Source of the DNA: Candidatus Nitrotoga sp. CP45
GTDB lineage: Bacteria > Bacteroidota > Bacteroidia > Flavobacteriales > Flavobacteriaceae
NCBI GenBank assembly: GCA_943329165.2
Contig: CALQCV020000021.1
Coordinates: 1 to 14,543, forward strand
Direction: 5' to 3'
DNA length: 14,543 nt
In this document: in pieces, positions 1 to 7,442 of the stretch
Position numbering within the stretch: position 1 is the first letter of the stretch
Layout: each line of letters opens with the position of its first letter
Notes under the pieces: generated by a model
Told to the model about the DNA's origin: nothing
What the model saw: only the letters and a program-made list of their open reading frames with translations
Databases searched by the model: none
Program-made: the position numbers and the translations under genes

Positions 1-1100
1 CCTTTGCTTTTAGCATCATCTATTAATTCCTGAATATAATCAGGTTTATCTTTTTCAGGTAACGGCGTTAATGAAACGCCTTTCTCCCATGGATTTCCAA
101 AAGGAAGCGCATCTACTTTATCGGTAAATCTTCGATTGAATTCCGCGGCAATAGACTCGTGAACATAAAGAATTTTAAGTGCAGTACAACGTTGCCCATT
201 AAAAGACAAAGTTCCCATAATACATTCTTGAATCGTCAAATCTAAATCGGCATCCGGAAGAATAATTGCTGGGTTTTTAGCTTCCAATCCTAAAATCAAA
301 CGCAAACGGTTTTTATTGGGATGCTGATCTTGCAATGCAATAGCCGATTTACTGTTTCCAATTAATGCTAAAATATCTATTTTCCCAGATTTCATTATTG
401 GCGAAGCAACATCTCTACCTCTACCGTAAACAATATTGATAACCCCTTTTGGAAAACTACTTCTAAACGCCTCTAGCAAGGGTGAAATTAACAAAACGCC
501 GTGTTTGGCAGGTTTAAAAATTACCGTATTTCCCATTATAATAGCAGGAATTAATAGTGAAAAAGTTTCATTCAACGGATAATTATACGGTCCCAAACAA
601 AGCACTACGCCAAGCGGACCACGTCGAACCATGGCATTCACTCCTTGACTTTTGGTAAAACGTGCATTGTTTCTATCTAATTGCTTGTAATCTTCAATGG
701 TGTCATAAATATATTCTACGGTTCGATCAAATTCTTTCTCGGAATCGCCTAACGATTTGCCAATTTCCCACATCAAATATTTCACTACTTCACTTCGGGT
801 AGCTTTCATTTGAGTAACAAAATTTTCCATGCATTTGATGCGGTCAATAACTTTCATTGTTGGCCAAATTCCTTGTCCTTTATCATATGCAGCAACAGCC
901 GATTTTACTACTTCATCAGCGGCTACTTCTCCCATTGTTGGAATTGATCCTAATAATGTTGGTGCATAATTTCCGGTTGAAGATATAGTTGAATAAACTT
1001 CTGAGGTTTCCCCTGCCCATTTTTTTAGCTGACCGTCAACTAAATAAGTGTCTTGGTGTAATATATTGGTAATTTGAAATTCTAAGGGTATTGTTTTCAT
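1..1100 (-). CDS. gapN: GapN-like aldehyde dehydrogenase (putative NADP-dependent non-phosphorylating glyceraldehyde-3-phosphate dehydrogenase), C-terminus cut by window edge
   Basis: The frame is open without a stop from the ATG at 1098-1100 to the left edge, giving 366 residues of a family normally near 500-530. The missing part is the C-terminal end of the catalytic and oligomerisation region. Visible ALDH landmarks are the oxyanion Asn in GPYNYP (N173), the cofactor-binding FKPAKHG, and the catalytic Cys in NGQRCTALK (C305). Similarity to GapN continues after the Cys ([26 protein letters not shown]). By family, GapN oxidises glyceraldehyde-3-phosphate to 3-phosphoglycerate with NADP+ in the cytosol, bypassing one ATP-yielding step. 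Two motifs are unusual. The GxxxxG loop reads GNSKSA (248-253). The general-base motif ELGGK reads GLEAK, so the base Glu position, 34 residues before the Cys, is Gly271. The gene is divergent from the membrane protein at 1329. The ALDH family is certain; the GapN substrate is inferred. Confidence 0.88.
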   Translation of the reverse strand, partial: MKTIPLEFQITNILHQDTYLVDGQLKKWAGETSEVYSTISSTGNYAPTLLGSIPTMGEVAADEVVKSAVAAYDKGQGIWPTMKVIDRIKCMENFVTQMKATRSEVVKYLMWEIGKSLGDSEKEFDRTVEYIYDTIEDYKQLDRNNARFTKSQGVNAMVRRGPLGVVLCLGPYNYPLNETFSLLIPAIIMGNTVIFKPAKHGVLLISPLLEAFRSSFPKGVINIVYGRGRDVASPIMKSGKIDILALIGNSKSAIALQDQHPNKNRLRLILGLEAKNPAIILPDADLDLTIQECIMGTLSFNGQRCTALKILYVHESIAAEFNRRFTDKVDALPFGNPWEKGVSLTPLPEKDKPDYIQELIDDAKSK

Positions 1101-1109
1101 ATTGCAATA

Positions 1110-1140
1110 TTGAGTTAAATTTTAAATCACTATAATTTTG
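1110..1140 (+). promoter_or_regulatory. candidate Bacteroidota promoter (TTG-N20-TAATTTTG)
   Basis: TTG at 1110-1112 and TAATTTTG at 1133-1140 match the Bacteroidota -33/-7 pattern (TTG, about 19-21 nt, TAnnTTTG). The element points toward the gene at 1329 but would give a leader of roughly 180 nt. Weaker one-mismatch -7 candidates lie nearer, at 1222-1229 and 1250-1257. The rest of the 1101-1328 spacer is AT-rich and shows no recognisable RNA structure. I see no perfect -7 match pointing left toward the dehydrogenase. Confidence 0.3.
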
Positions 1141-1328
1141 TGACATATTTTAATAAAAAGTTTTGATTTCTAAATTTTCTAAAAATAATTTGAATTTAAG
1201 TTGAAATTTATATATATCTTACAGGTTTGGTAATCTATTGAAAAAACAAAACATTTGTAAATTTATAAATTAAAATTAAAAAATATTGTTTATTTTTTTT
1301 TAATTTTCATTAAACAAAAAAGTAACCG

Positions 1329-2207
1329 TTGAACAAGGTAGTAGAATCATTTTATAATTCATTCTTATCTGAAAAAGTAAAAGAAAAAAGTGAAGTCATT
1401 ATAGTGTATGTAGCTATCGTGAGTTTTATTTTGCATTTACTTTTAATTGGGTTAGTAAATTTGCATCTAATAACAGTGACTGATCATTCAAAATTATTGA
1501 GTAATCCAATATCTGCTATTTATACACCATTTTCATTTATACTTATTTATGAAGTGTATTTGTTATTATATTATTTACCAAAGTCAACCTCAATTTATAT
1601 TGGAAAACAATATGAAATCATTTCGTTAATTGTAATACGACGAATTTTTAAGGATTTATCAAAATTAGAATTTTCAACAAATTGGTTTACTATAAAGAAC
1701 GACATTTTATTTACAAGTGATTTAGTGGCAATTCTTATTTTATTTTTCTTAATCTTCATTTTTTACAAATTAGTTAAGAATGCCAGTACTAAGGGGACAG
1801 AAACTATTAAACCGGAAATTGAAAAATTTATATCCCTAAAAAAAACTATAGCTACTTGTTTGGTTCCAATTTTTTTAACCTTATCTATTTTCAGTCTCGG
1901 ACATTGGCTTTATGAAAGTTTCTTTTCTTTCAGTAAAATTGTTACCGACATTAAAGATATAAATACAATATTCTTTGATGATTTTTTCACCATACTTATA
2001 CTGGTTGATGTTTTATTATTATTGTTTTCTTTTTTACATTCAGATAAATTTAATCGAGTAATAAGAAACTCAGGATTTATAATTTCGACTATTTTAATTA
2101 AATTGTCATTCAATACAGAAGGAATTTTAAATATTGTACTTATAGTTATAGCCATTTTATTTGGCGTTATAATTTTAAAAATTCATAATTTATATGAAAG
2201 CGTTTAA
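1329..2207 (+). CDS. unrecognised multi-pass inner-membrane protein
   Basis: This is a 292-residue protein that I cannot assign to a family. The start is TTG at 1329, since an in-frame TAA lies at 1323-1325 and no ATG is nearby; an A-rich stretch precedes it. About six hydrophobic segments are visible, near residues 26-48, 64-84, 130-148, 170-190, 215-238 and 265-286. The intervening loops are short and rich in Lys, Ser and Asn. There is no signal peptide, no Cys cluster and no recognisable catalytic motif. The coding sequence looks richer in A+T than its neighbours, as expected for a Phe/Ile/Leu-rich membrane protein, though it could also mean recent acquisition. It stands alone, divergent from the dehydrogenase and ending 13 bp from the convergent FAD gene. 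The length and hydrophobic pattern argue for a real gene; the function is unknown. Confidence 0.75.
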   Translation: MNKVVESFYNSFLSEKVKEKSEVIIVYVAIVSFILHLLLIGLVNLHLITVTDHSKLLSNPISAIYTPFSFILIYEVYLLLYYLPKSTSIYIGKQYEIISLIVIRRIFKDLSKLEFSTNWFTIKNDILFTSDLVAILILFFLIFIFYKLVKNASTKGTETIKPEIEKFISLKKTIATCLVPIFLTLSIFSLGHWLYESFFSFSKIVTDIKDINTIFFDDFFTILILVDVLLLLFSFLHSDKFNRVIRNSGFIISTILIKLSFNTEGILNIVLIVIAILFGVIILKIHNLYESV

Positions 2208-2220
2208 TAATAGCACCTAT

Positions 2221-3792
2221 TTAAGTTATTGATAATTTAAAACTTTCGCCAATTTTCAAGGCACATTTCTCGCCATCAATAGCAGCCGAAATAATTCCTC
2301 CAGCAAATCCGGCGCCTTCTCCACAAGGATATAAACCTTTGATTTGTGGATGTTCTAAAGTTTCGTTATCACGTGGAATCCTTACTGGTGAAGAAGTCCT
2401 GCTTTCCGGAGCATGAAGAATCGCTTCATTAGTCATATAACCACGAATTGCTTTCCCAAATTCAGTGAAACCGTCTCTCATAATTTGAGTTAAAAACCCA
2501 GGGAAAACCTGTCCCATTTCAACCGAAGTCGTTCCAGGAACATAGGACGTTTTTGGAATTGATGCTGAAACATTATTTTGAGTAAAATCAACCATTCGTT
2601 GTGCAGGAACTTTTTGTGTTTGTCCAGCCAAATGCCAAGCTTTTTGTTCGATGCTTTTTTGAAATTCCATTCCGGCTAAAGCTCCGAATTTTGCAAAGGG
2701 TTTGAAATCTTCCAGTTTTAATTCGACTACAATTCCCGAATTGGCTGTTGCTTGATCACGTTTTGAAGGCGACCAACCATTGGTTACCACTTCGCCCGGA
2801 CTTGTAGCACAGGGTGCAATTACGCCACCGGGACACATACAAAACGAATACATTCCGCGACCATTAACCTGCTTTACAATTGAATAAGGCGCAGGTGGCA
2901 AATAGTCGCCACGAAAATCACAACTGTATTGAATTCTATCAATCAATTCTTGAGGATGCTCTGCACGAACGCCTAGAGCAAAAGGTTTTGCTTCAATGAA
3001 AATGTTTTTTCTATCTAATAATTCAAAAATATCTCGAGCCGAATGACCGGTTGCTAAAATTAATTTACTAGCAGAAATCGTGTCACCTTTTTGAGTAATA
3101 ACGCCTCGCATTTCATTATTTTTAATAACGAAATCGGTGACGCGGGTTTCAAACAAAACATTTCCGCCACATTCGATAATTTTCTCTCGAATGTCCTGAA
3201 TGATTTGTGGTAATTTATTAGTTCCAATATGCGGATGTGCTTCGACCAAAATATCCGGTGTTGCACCAAAACCGACTAAAAGTTTTAGAATTCTGTCTAC
3301 ATCGCCACGTTTTTTGGAACGAGTGTATAATTTTCCATCAGAATAGGTTCCTGCTCCGCCTTCCCCAAAACAATAATTTGAATCTTCATTAACAATATGA
3401 TCAACATTGATGGCTTTCAAATCGCGACGACGACCACGAACATCTTTTCCGCGTTCGATAACTATTGGTTTTAAACCTAGTTCTATTAATTGCAAAGCTG
3501 CGAAAAGTCCAGCCGGACCAGCACCAACAATAATCACTTCCTGTTTATTGGAAACATTTTCATAATTAGGAAGTTGGACTTTTTGTGCTGTATATTTTTC
3601 ATCTATTAAATAAACCGAAACTTTAAGATTAACTTTTACAGCTTTTTGACGCGCGTCTATAGAGCGTTTTAGAATTACAACTTTATGAACCAATTTAGTA
3701 GAAACCCGAACTAATTGAGCCACATGTTCATAGAGCAAATTTTCGTTAGCTGCTATTTCAGGAGAAACTTGAAGTTGGAGTTCGCTTGGCAT
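2221..3792 (-). CDS. FAD-dependent dehydrogenase of the uncharacterised COG2509 type
   Basis: The protein has 523 residues, full length for the family, starting at the ATG at 3790-3792. Residues 1-80 form a basic N-terminal domain. A Rossmann FAD-binding site follows (VIIVGAGPAG, GxGxxG at 90-95), with the dinucleotide-fold Glu in IVIERGKD. The family hallmark GEGGAGTYSDGKLYTRSKK comes next, then a middle domain with FCMCPGG, and the C-terminal FAD-contacting segment GLYPCGEGAGFAGGIISAA. No membrane segments or signal peptide are seen, so it is expected to be cytosolic. By family it is a flavoprotein oxidoreductase found widely in bacteria; its physiological substrate is not established, so I give no gene symbol. 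It is monocistronic, with a -7 box just upstream (3808-3815). The fold is certain; the reaction is unknown. Confidence 0.9.
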   Translation of the reverse strand: MPSELQLQVSPEIAANENLLYEHVAQLVRVSTKLVHKVVILKRSIDARQKAVKVNLKVSVYLIDEKYTAQKVQLPNYENVSNKQEVIIVGAGPAGLFAALQLIELGLKPIVIERGKDVRGRRRDLKAINVDHIVNEDSNYCFGEGGAGTYSDGKLYTRSKKRGDVDRILKLLVGFGATPDILVEAHPHIGTNKLPQIIQDIREKIIECGGNVLFETRVTDFVIKNNEMRGVITQKGDTISASKLILATGHSARDIFELLDRKNIFIEAKPFALGVRAEHPQELIDRIQYSCDFRGDYLPPAPYSIVKQVNGRGMYSFCMCPGGVIAPCATSPGEVVTNGWSPSKRDQATANSGIVVELKLEDFKPFAKFGALAGMEFQKSIEQKAWHLAGQTQKVPAQRMVDFTQNNVSASIPKTSYVPGTTSVEMGQVFPGFLTQIMRDGFTEFGKAIRGYMTNEAILHAPESRTSSPVRIPRDNETLEHPQIKGLYPCGEGAGFAGGIISAAIDGEKCALKIGESFKLSIT

Positions 3793-3807
3793 TGTTTAAT
3801 ATTTTGG

Positions 3808-3815
3808 CAAAAGTA
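3808..3815 (-). promoter_or_regulatory. -7 promoter element for the FAD-dependent dehydrogenase
   Basis: Read on the minus strand this is TACTTTTG, an exact TAnnTTTG match 16 nt before the ATG. That gives a very short leader. The nearest TTG on that strand (3841-3843) is 25 nt away, longer than the usual 19-21, so the -33 half is doubtful. Confidence 0.45.
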
Positions 3816-3819
3816 AGAA

Positions 3820-3853
3820 TTTGAAAATTTGAAAATGTGTCAATTTGAAAATT
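3820..3853. repeat. 8-nt-periodic word array in the 3793-3913 spacer
   Basis: TTTGAAAAT occurs at 3820, 3828 and 3844, at offsets of exactly 8 and 16. The intervening unit at 3836-3843 is a diverged octamer. Phased from 3822, the words fit TGnnnATT or TGnnnATG. The same period and a similar word consensus recur in the spacer at 8596-8675 and in the terminator stem at 9441-9493. Confidence 0.6.
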
Positions 3854-3888
3854 GTTTACTAAAACGATTTAAAAACAAAATCAGTATG

Positions 3889-3896
3889 TAACTTTG
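3889..3896 (+). promoter_or_regulatory. -7 promoter element for the 76-residue protein
   Basis: TAACTTTG is an exact TAnnTTTG match 17 nt before the ATG at 3914. At the expected -33 distance only TTT (3868-3870, 18-nt spacer) is seen instead of TTG. The start point implied is about 10 nt before the ATG. Confidence 0.5.
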
Positions 3897-3913
3897 CTTG
3901 CTATTGAATTAAT

Positions 3914-4144
3914 ATGAGACAAATAAAATTAATTTGGGATTTTCGTGGAGAAGTTTCCGCCAAAATTGCTGAACATCATGAAATTCATTTGAAGGAATAC
4001 ATTTTCATTCAAAAACTTCCATTAAATATAACTGGTTTTGAAATCAAAAACGAACTACATGCCATTGCCTTTATGGTTGTGACGGAAGAGAATATGATTG
4101 CCGTTAGAGATGCTTTGAAACCGCATCGTGGAGAAGTTTTTTAG
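3914..4144 (+). CDS. small conserved-looking protein of unknown function (76 aa)
   Basis: This 76-residue open frame starts at ATG and has an exact -7 element 17 nt upstream, which supports its being a real gene. It begins MRQIKLIWDFRG and ends LKPHRGEVF. It has no Cys, no signal peptide and no membrane segment. The composition is mixed (charged, aromatic and aliphatic alternating), consistent with a small alpha/beta fold; the stretch ELHAIAFMVVTEENMIAVRDAL looks like a strand followed by a helix. I do not recognise a family. It is convergent with recQ, separated by 50 bp. It may be a lineage-restricted flavobacterial protein. Confidence 0.7.
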   Translation: MRQIKLIWDFRGEVSAKIAEHHEIHLKEYIFIQKLPLNITGFEIKNELHAIAFMVVTEENMIAVRDALKPHRGEVF

Positions 4145-4148
4145 TTTG

Positions 4149-4192
4149 CAGTTTTCAGTTTTATTCTGTGACTGAATGCTGCGACTGCGACT
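4149..4192. repeat. short 6-7-nt tandem words between convergent genes
   Basis: CAGTTTT is repeated in tandem at 4149-4162. CTG or CTT triplets then recur at 4166, 4172, 4179, 4185 and 4191, including GCGACT twice at 4181-4192. The repeats fill nearly all of the 50-bp gap between the small gene and the recQ stop. I see no hairpin with a T-tract here, so I do not call it a terminator. Confidence 0.4.
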
Positions 4193-4194
4193 TG

Positions 4195-6390
4195 TCAATT
4201 AGCAACTTCGCTTATAAATTTTATTCGCATTAAGCGTAATTCTTCGATATCATAATCGCCATCGAATTCTTTTAATGCATCTTCTATTTTATCTGATTCT
4301 GAATCCATAAAATAGTCGTGAATTTCTTCCTGTTGGTCTTCGTCAAGAATTTCATTTACCCAATAACTGATATTTAATTTGGTCCCGGAATAGACTATTT
4401 GCTCCATTTCTTTCAACAAGTTATCCATTGTAAATCCTTTGGCTTTGGCTATATCTTCAAGCGACAATTTTCTGTCTATGTTTTGAATGATGTATAGTTT
4501 ATTAGCTGAATTCGCTCCAGTAGATTTCACCACTAAATCGTCGGGGCGAATGATGTCGTTATCTTCAACATATCGCTCAATCAAATCAACGAATTCTTTT
4601 CCGTATTTTTTTGCTTTTCCCTCACCAACTCCGTGCGTATTCGTCAACTCGTCAATGGTAATTGGATATTTCAAGGCCATATCTTCTAACGATGGATCCT
4701 GAAAAACTACAAATGGTGGAACACCTAATGTCTTAGCTACTTTTTTACGCAACTCACGTAACATCGACATCAAAGCTTCGTCCGCTGTTCCTGCAACTTT
4801 AGATGCTGTTACTATGGCATCGTCTTCCGCTTCATTATATTCATGATCTTCCGACATCACAAAAGATATTGGCTTTTTAATAAACTCGTGACCTTTATCT
4901 GAAACCTTCAAAATTCCATACGTCTCAATATCTTTAGTCAAAAGGCCTGCAACCAAAACTTGTCGAATCAATGCCATCCAATAACGCTCTTCAAATTTGT
5001 TCCCCTTTCCAAAAAAAGGTTGCGAATCGGTTCTGTAAGCCTTAATCATAGCATTAACTCTTCCGATAAGTGTAAAACAAATTTCCTTTGATTTGTATAA
5101 ATACTTGGTGTCTCGGACAATTTCTAAAAGTAGTTTCACTTGATCTTGTGCCTCTATTTTTGTTTTCGGATTGCGAACATTGTCATCCATATCAGCACCT
5201 TCTCCCGTTTCGCTGTCAAATTCTTCACCAAAATAATGCAATAAGAATTTACGACGCGACATTGAAGTTTCAGCATAAGCTACAACTTCCTGCAGCAAGG
5301 CAAATCCAATTTCTTGTTCAGCAACCGGTTTGCCCGACATAAATTTTTCTAGTTTTTCAACATCTTTATAAGAATAGTAAGCCAAACAATGACCTTCTCC
5401 TCCATCTCTTCCGCCACGACCTGTTTCCTGATAATAACTTTCCAGTGATTTTGGAATATCATGGTGAATTACAAAACGAACATCGGGTTTGTCTATACCC
5501 ATTCCAAAAGCAATCGTGGCTACAACCACATCAACATCTTCCATAAGAAACATGTCTTGGTGTTTGGCTCTTGTTTTAGCATCTAAACCAGCGTGATAGG
5601 GCACCGCAGAAATTCCGTTTACCTGCAAAACTCCAGCTATTTCTTCTACTTTCTTCCTACTTAAACAATAGATAATTCCAGATTTTCCTTTATGCTGTTT
5701 TATAAAACGAATAATATCAGATTCTATATTTTTTGTTTTGGTACGTACTTCATAAAATAAATTCGGTCTATTAAATGATGCCTTAAAAGTGGTAGCATCT
5801 GACATATCTAGATTTTTAAGAATATCTTCCTGCACTTTTGGTGTAGCCGTTGCAGTTAAACCAATTACCGGAACATCACCAATTTGTTTGATAATGGCTT
5901 TTAAATTTCGATATTCAGGCCTGAAATCGTGTCCCCATTCTGAAATGCAATGCGCTTCGTCTATGGCAACAAAAGAGATTTTTACATTTTGAAGAAATTC
6001 TACATATTCTTCTTTGGTTAATGATTCCGGGGCTACGTATAATAATTTGGTAATTCCTGAAACAATATCTTTTTTAACTTGATTAATTTCCGTTTTGGTA
6101 AGAGACGAATTTAACACGTGAGCGATGCCATTTTCTGATGACAAACTTCGTATTGCATCCACTTGATTTTTCATTAAGGCAATAAGCGGTGAAACGACGA
6201 TTGCGGTTCCTTCTTGAATCAAAGCAGGCAACTGATAACATAATGACTTTCCGCCGCCTGTAGGCATTATGACAAAAGTATTATTTTGAGTAATAATACT
6301 TTTTATAACTTGTTCTTGTAATCCTTTAAATTGGTTGAAACCAAAATATTTTTTTAATTCTTTGTGAATGTCAATTTCGTTTAAATTCAT
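4195..6390 (-). CDS. recQ: ATP-dependent DNA helicase RecQ, zinc-less variant with C-terminal HTH region
   Basis: The protein has 731 residues. In order it shows motif 0 around F21-Q27, Walker A (TGGGKS, 44-49), DEAH (144-147), the aromatic-rich loop CISEWGHDFR (148-157), and motif VI QETGRGGRDG (321-330). An RQC region follows, then an HRDC-like segment near 540-610 and an extra C-terminal stretch with an HTH-like segment (LSLEDIAKAKGFTMDNLLKE). RecQ is a 3'-to-5' helicase that acts at stalled forks and in recombinational repair. It is longer than E. coli RecQ (about 610) because of the C-terminal extension. The RQC zinc site is missing: the Cys before the RR of RRKFLLHYFGEE is Ser378, and residues 376-404 hold no cysteine at all. 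It is divergent from kdsD. Confidence 0.96.
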   Translation of the reverse strand: MNLNEIDIHKELKKYFGFNQFKGLQEQVIKSIITQNNTFVIMPTGGGKSLCYQLPALIQEGTAIVVSPLIALMKNQVDAIRSLSSENGIAHVLNSSLTKTEINQVKKDIVSGITKLLYVAPESLTKEEYVEFLQNVKISFVAIDEAHCISEWGHDFRPEYRNLKAIIKQIGDVPVIGLTATATPKVQEDILKNLDMSDATTFKASFNRPNLFYEVRTKTKNIESDIIRFIKQHKGKSGIIYCLSRKKVEEIAGVLQVNGISAVPYHAGLDAKTRAKHQDMFLMEDVDVVVATIAFGMGIDKPDVRFVIHHDIPKSLESYYQETGRGGRDGGEGHCLAYYSYKDVEKLEKFMSGKPVAEQEIGFALLQEVVAYAETSMSRRKFLLHYFGEEFDSETGEGADMDDNVRNPKTKIEAQDQVKLLLEIVRDTKYLYKSKEICFTLIGRVNAMIKAYRTDSQPFFGKGNKFEERYWMALIRQVLVAGLLTKDIETYGILKVSDKGHEFIKKPISFVMSEDHEYNEAEDDAIVTASKVAGTADEALMSMLRELRKKVAKTLGVPPFVVFQDPSLEDMALKYPITIDELTNTHGVGEGKAKKYGKEFVDLIERYVEDNDIIRPDDLVVKSTGANSANKLYIIQNIDRKLSLEDIAKAKGFTMDNLLKEMEQIVYSGTKLNISYWVNEILDEDQQEEIHDYFMDSESDKIEDALKEFDGDYDIEELRLMRIKFISEVAN

Positions 6391-6413
6391 TCTCTCTTAA
6401 TGGTATTTTTACA

Positions 6414-6421
6414 TAAATTTG
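6414..6421 (+). promoter_or_regulatory. -7 promoter element for the kdsD cluster
   Basis: TAAATTTG is an exact TAnnTTTG match 55 nt before the kdsD TTG start. No clear TTG is seen at the -33 distance. It directly abuts an opposing -7 box for recQ. Confidence 0.4.
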
Positions 6422-6429
6422 CAAACATA
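6422..6429 (-). promoter_or_regulatory. -7 promoter element for recQ
   Basis: Read on the minus strand this is TATGTTTG, an exact TAnnTTTG match 31 nt before the recQ ATG. A TTG on that strand (6455-6457) lies 25 nt further away, slightly long for a -33 element. Confidence 0.45.
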
Positions 6430-6476
6430 AAGATAAGACTTTCTTTTACACACACAAATTTTATATTGTTACAATT

Positions 6477-7442
6477 TTGATAAACAAAGAAAACATTCTT
6501 GCATCTGCTAAAAAGACAATTTTGTCTGAAAGTGAGTCTATTGCGAAGCTAACCCAATTTATAGATGATAACTTTGTAAATGCAGTCGAAATCATTTACA
6601 ATTCAAAAGGTCGTTTAGTTGTGACCGGAATTGGCAAAAGTGCCATCATAGCCCAAAAGATTGTAGCGACTTTAAACTCAACCGGAACTCCTTCCCTTTT
6701 TCTTCATGCTTCAGAAGCCATTCACGGTGATTTAGGCATGGTACAAGCTGGCGATGTTGTAATTTGTATTTCAAAAAGCGGCAATAGTCCTGAAATTAAG
6801 GTTTTGGTTCCCTTGTTAAAACGATTCGGAAATAAACTGATTGCCATCACAGGAAACACCACTTCCTTTTTAGGAAAAGAAGCCGATTTCGTTTTAAATA
6901 CCTACGTCGAAACAGAAGCTTGTCCAATTAATTTGGCTCCGACCAATAGCACCACAGCCCAATTAGTAATGGGTGATGCAATTGCGGTTTGTTTGATGGA
7001 AATGAAAAACTTCACCGCAGAAGATTTTGCAAAATATCATCCTGGTGGTGCTTTGGGTAAAAAACTATTGCTGCGCGTTGGCGATATGCTGGATAACAAT
7101 CATAAACCAATGGTTGCGACCGACTCAACCATTAAAAATGTCATCGTTGAAATATCTGAAAAACGATTAGGAGTTGCTGCCGTTATTGAAAATGAAAAAG
7201 TTATCGGAATTATAACGGATGGTGACATCAGAAGAATGCTGAATAAAACGGAAAATATTTCAGGATTGACAGCACAAGACATCATGACCAAAAATCCGAA
7301 AACCATAAAATCAACTGATATGGTTAGCGATGCCCTAAATATTCTTGAAGACTTTTCAATTACGCAATTAGTCGTTGTTGATAATGGTAACTATAAAGGT
7401 GTAATTCATTTGCATGATATTTTAAAAGAAGGCATTGTATAA
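6477..7442 (+). CDS. kdsD: arabinose-5-phosphate isomerase (KdsD/KpsF)
   Basis: The protein has 321 residues: an N-terminal SIS sugar-isomerase domain and two C-terminal CBS domains, the standard architecture. Seen motifs are TGIGKSAIIAQK (Lys of the active site), ASEAIHGDLGM, ISKSGNSPE, the long ACPINLAPTNSTT motif, and KYHPGGALGKKL with the conserved catalytic-site His. CBS repeats cover about 205-321 (VIGIITDGDIRRML and YKGVIHLHDIL). It interconverts ribulose-5-phosphate and arabinose-5-phosphate, the first step toward Kdo for LPS inner core. The start is TTG at 6477, because no in-frame ATG precedes the conserved N-terminus. Its TAA shares two bases with the tatC ATG (TAATG), implying translational coupling. 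Confidence 0.95.
   Translation: MINKENILASAKKTILSESESIAKLTQFIDDNFVNAVEIIYNSKGRLVVTGIGKSAIIAQKIVATLNSTGTPSLFLHASEAIHGDLGMVQAGDVVICISKSGNSPEIKVLVPLLKRFGNKLIAITGNTTSFLGKEADFVLNTYVETEACPINLAPTNSTTAQLVMGDAIAVCLMEMKNFTAEDFAKYHPGGALGKKLLLRVGDMLDNNHKPMVATDSTIKNVIVEISEKRLGVAAVIENEKVIGIITDGDIRRMLNKTENISGLTAQDIMTKNPKTIKSTDMVSDALNILEDFSITQLVVVDNGNYKGVIHLHDILKEGIV

Noticed and set aside
1..1100. Possible frameshift or pseudogene in the left dehydrogenase
   Set aside because: I read every codon from 1100 down to 3: one frame, no stop, and the ALDH landmarks are in order. It is simply cut by the window edge.
1101..1328. Riboswitch or small RNA in the AT-rich spacer
   Set aside because: No stable stem, conserved aptamer-like motif or T-tract terminator is visible; only weak promoter-like elements.
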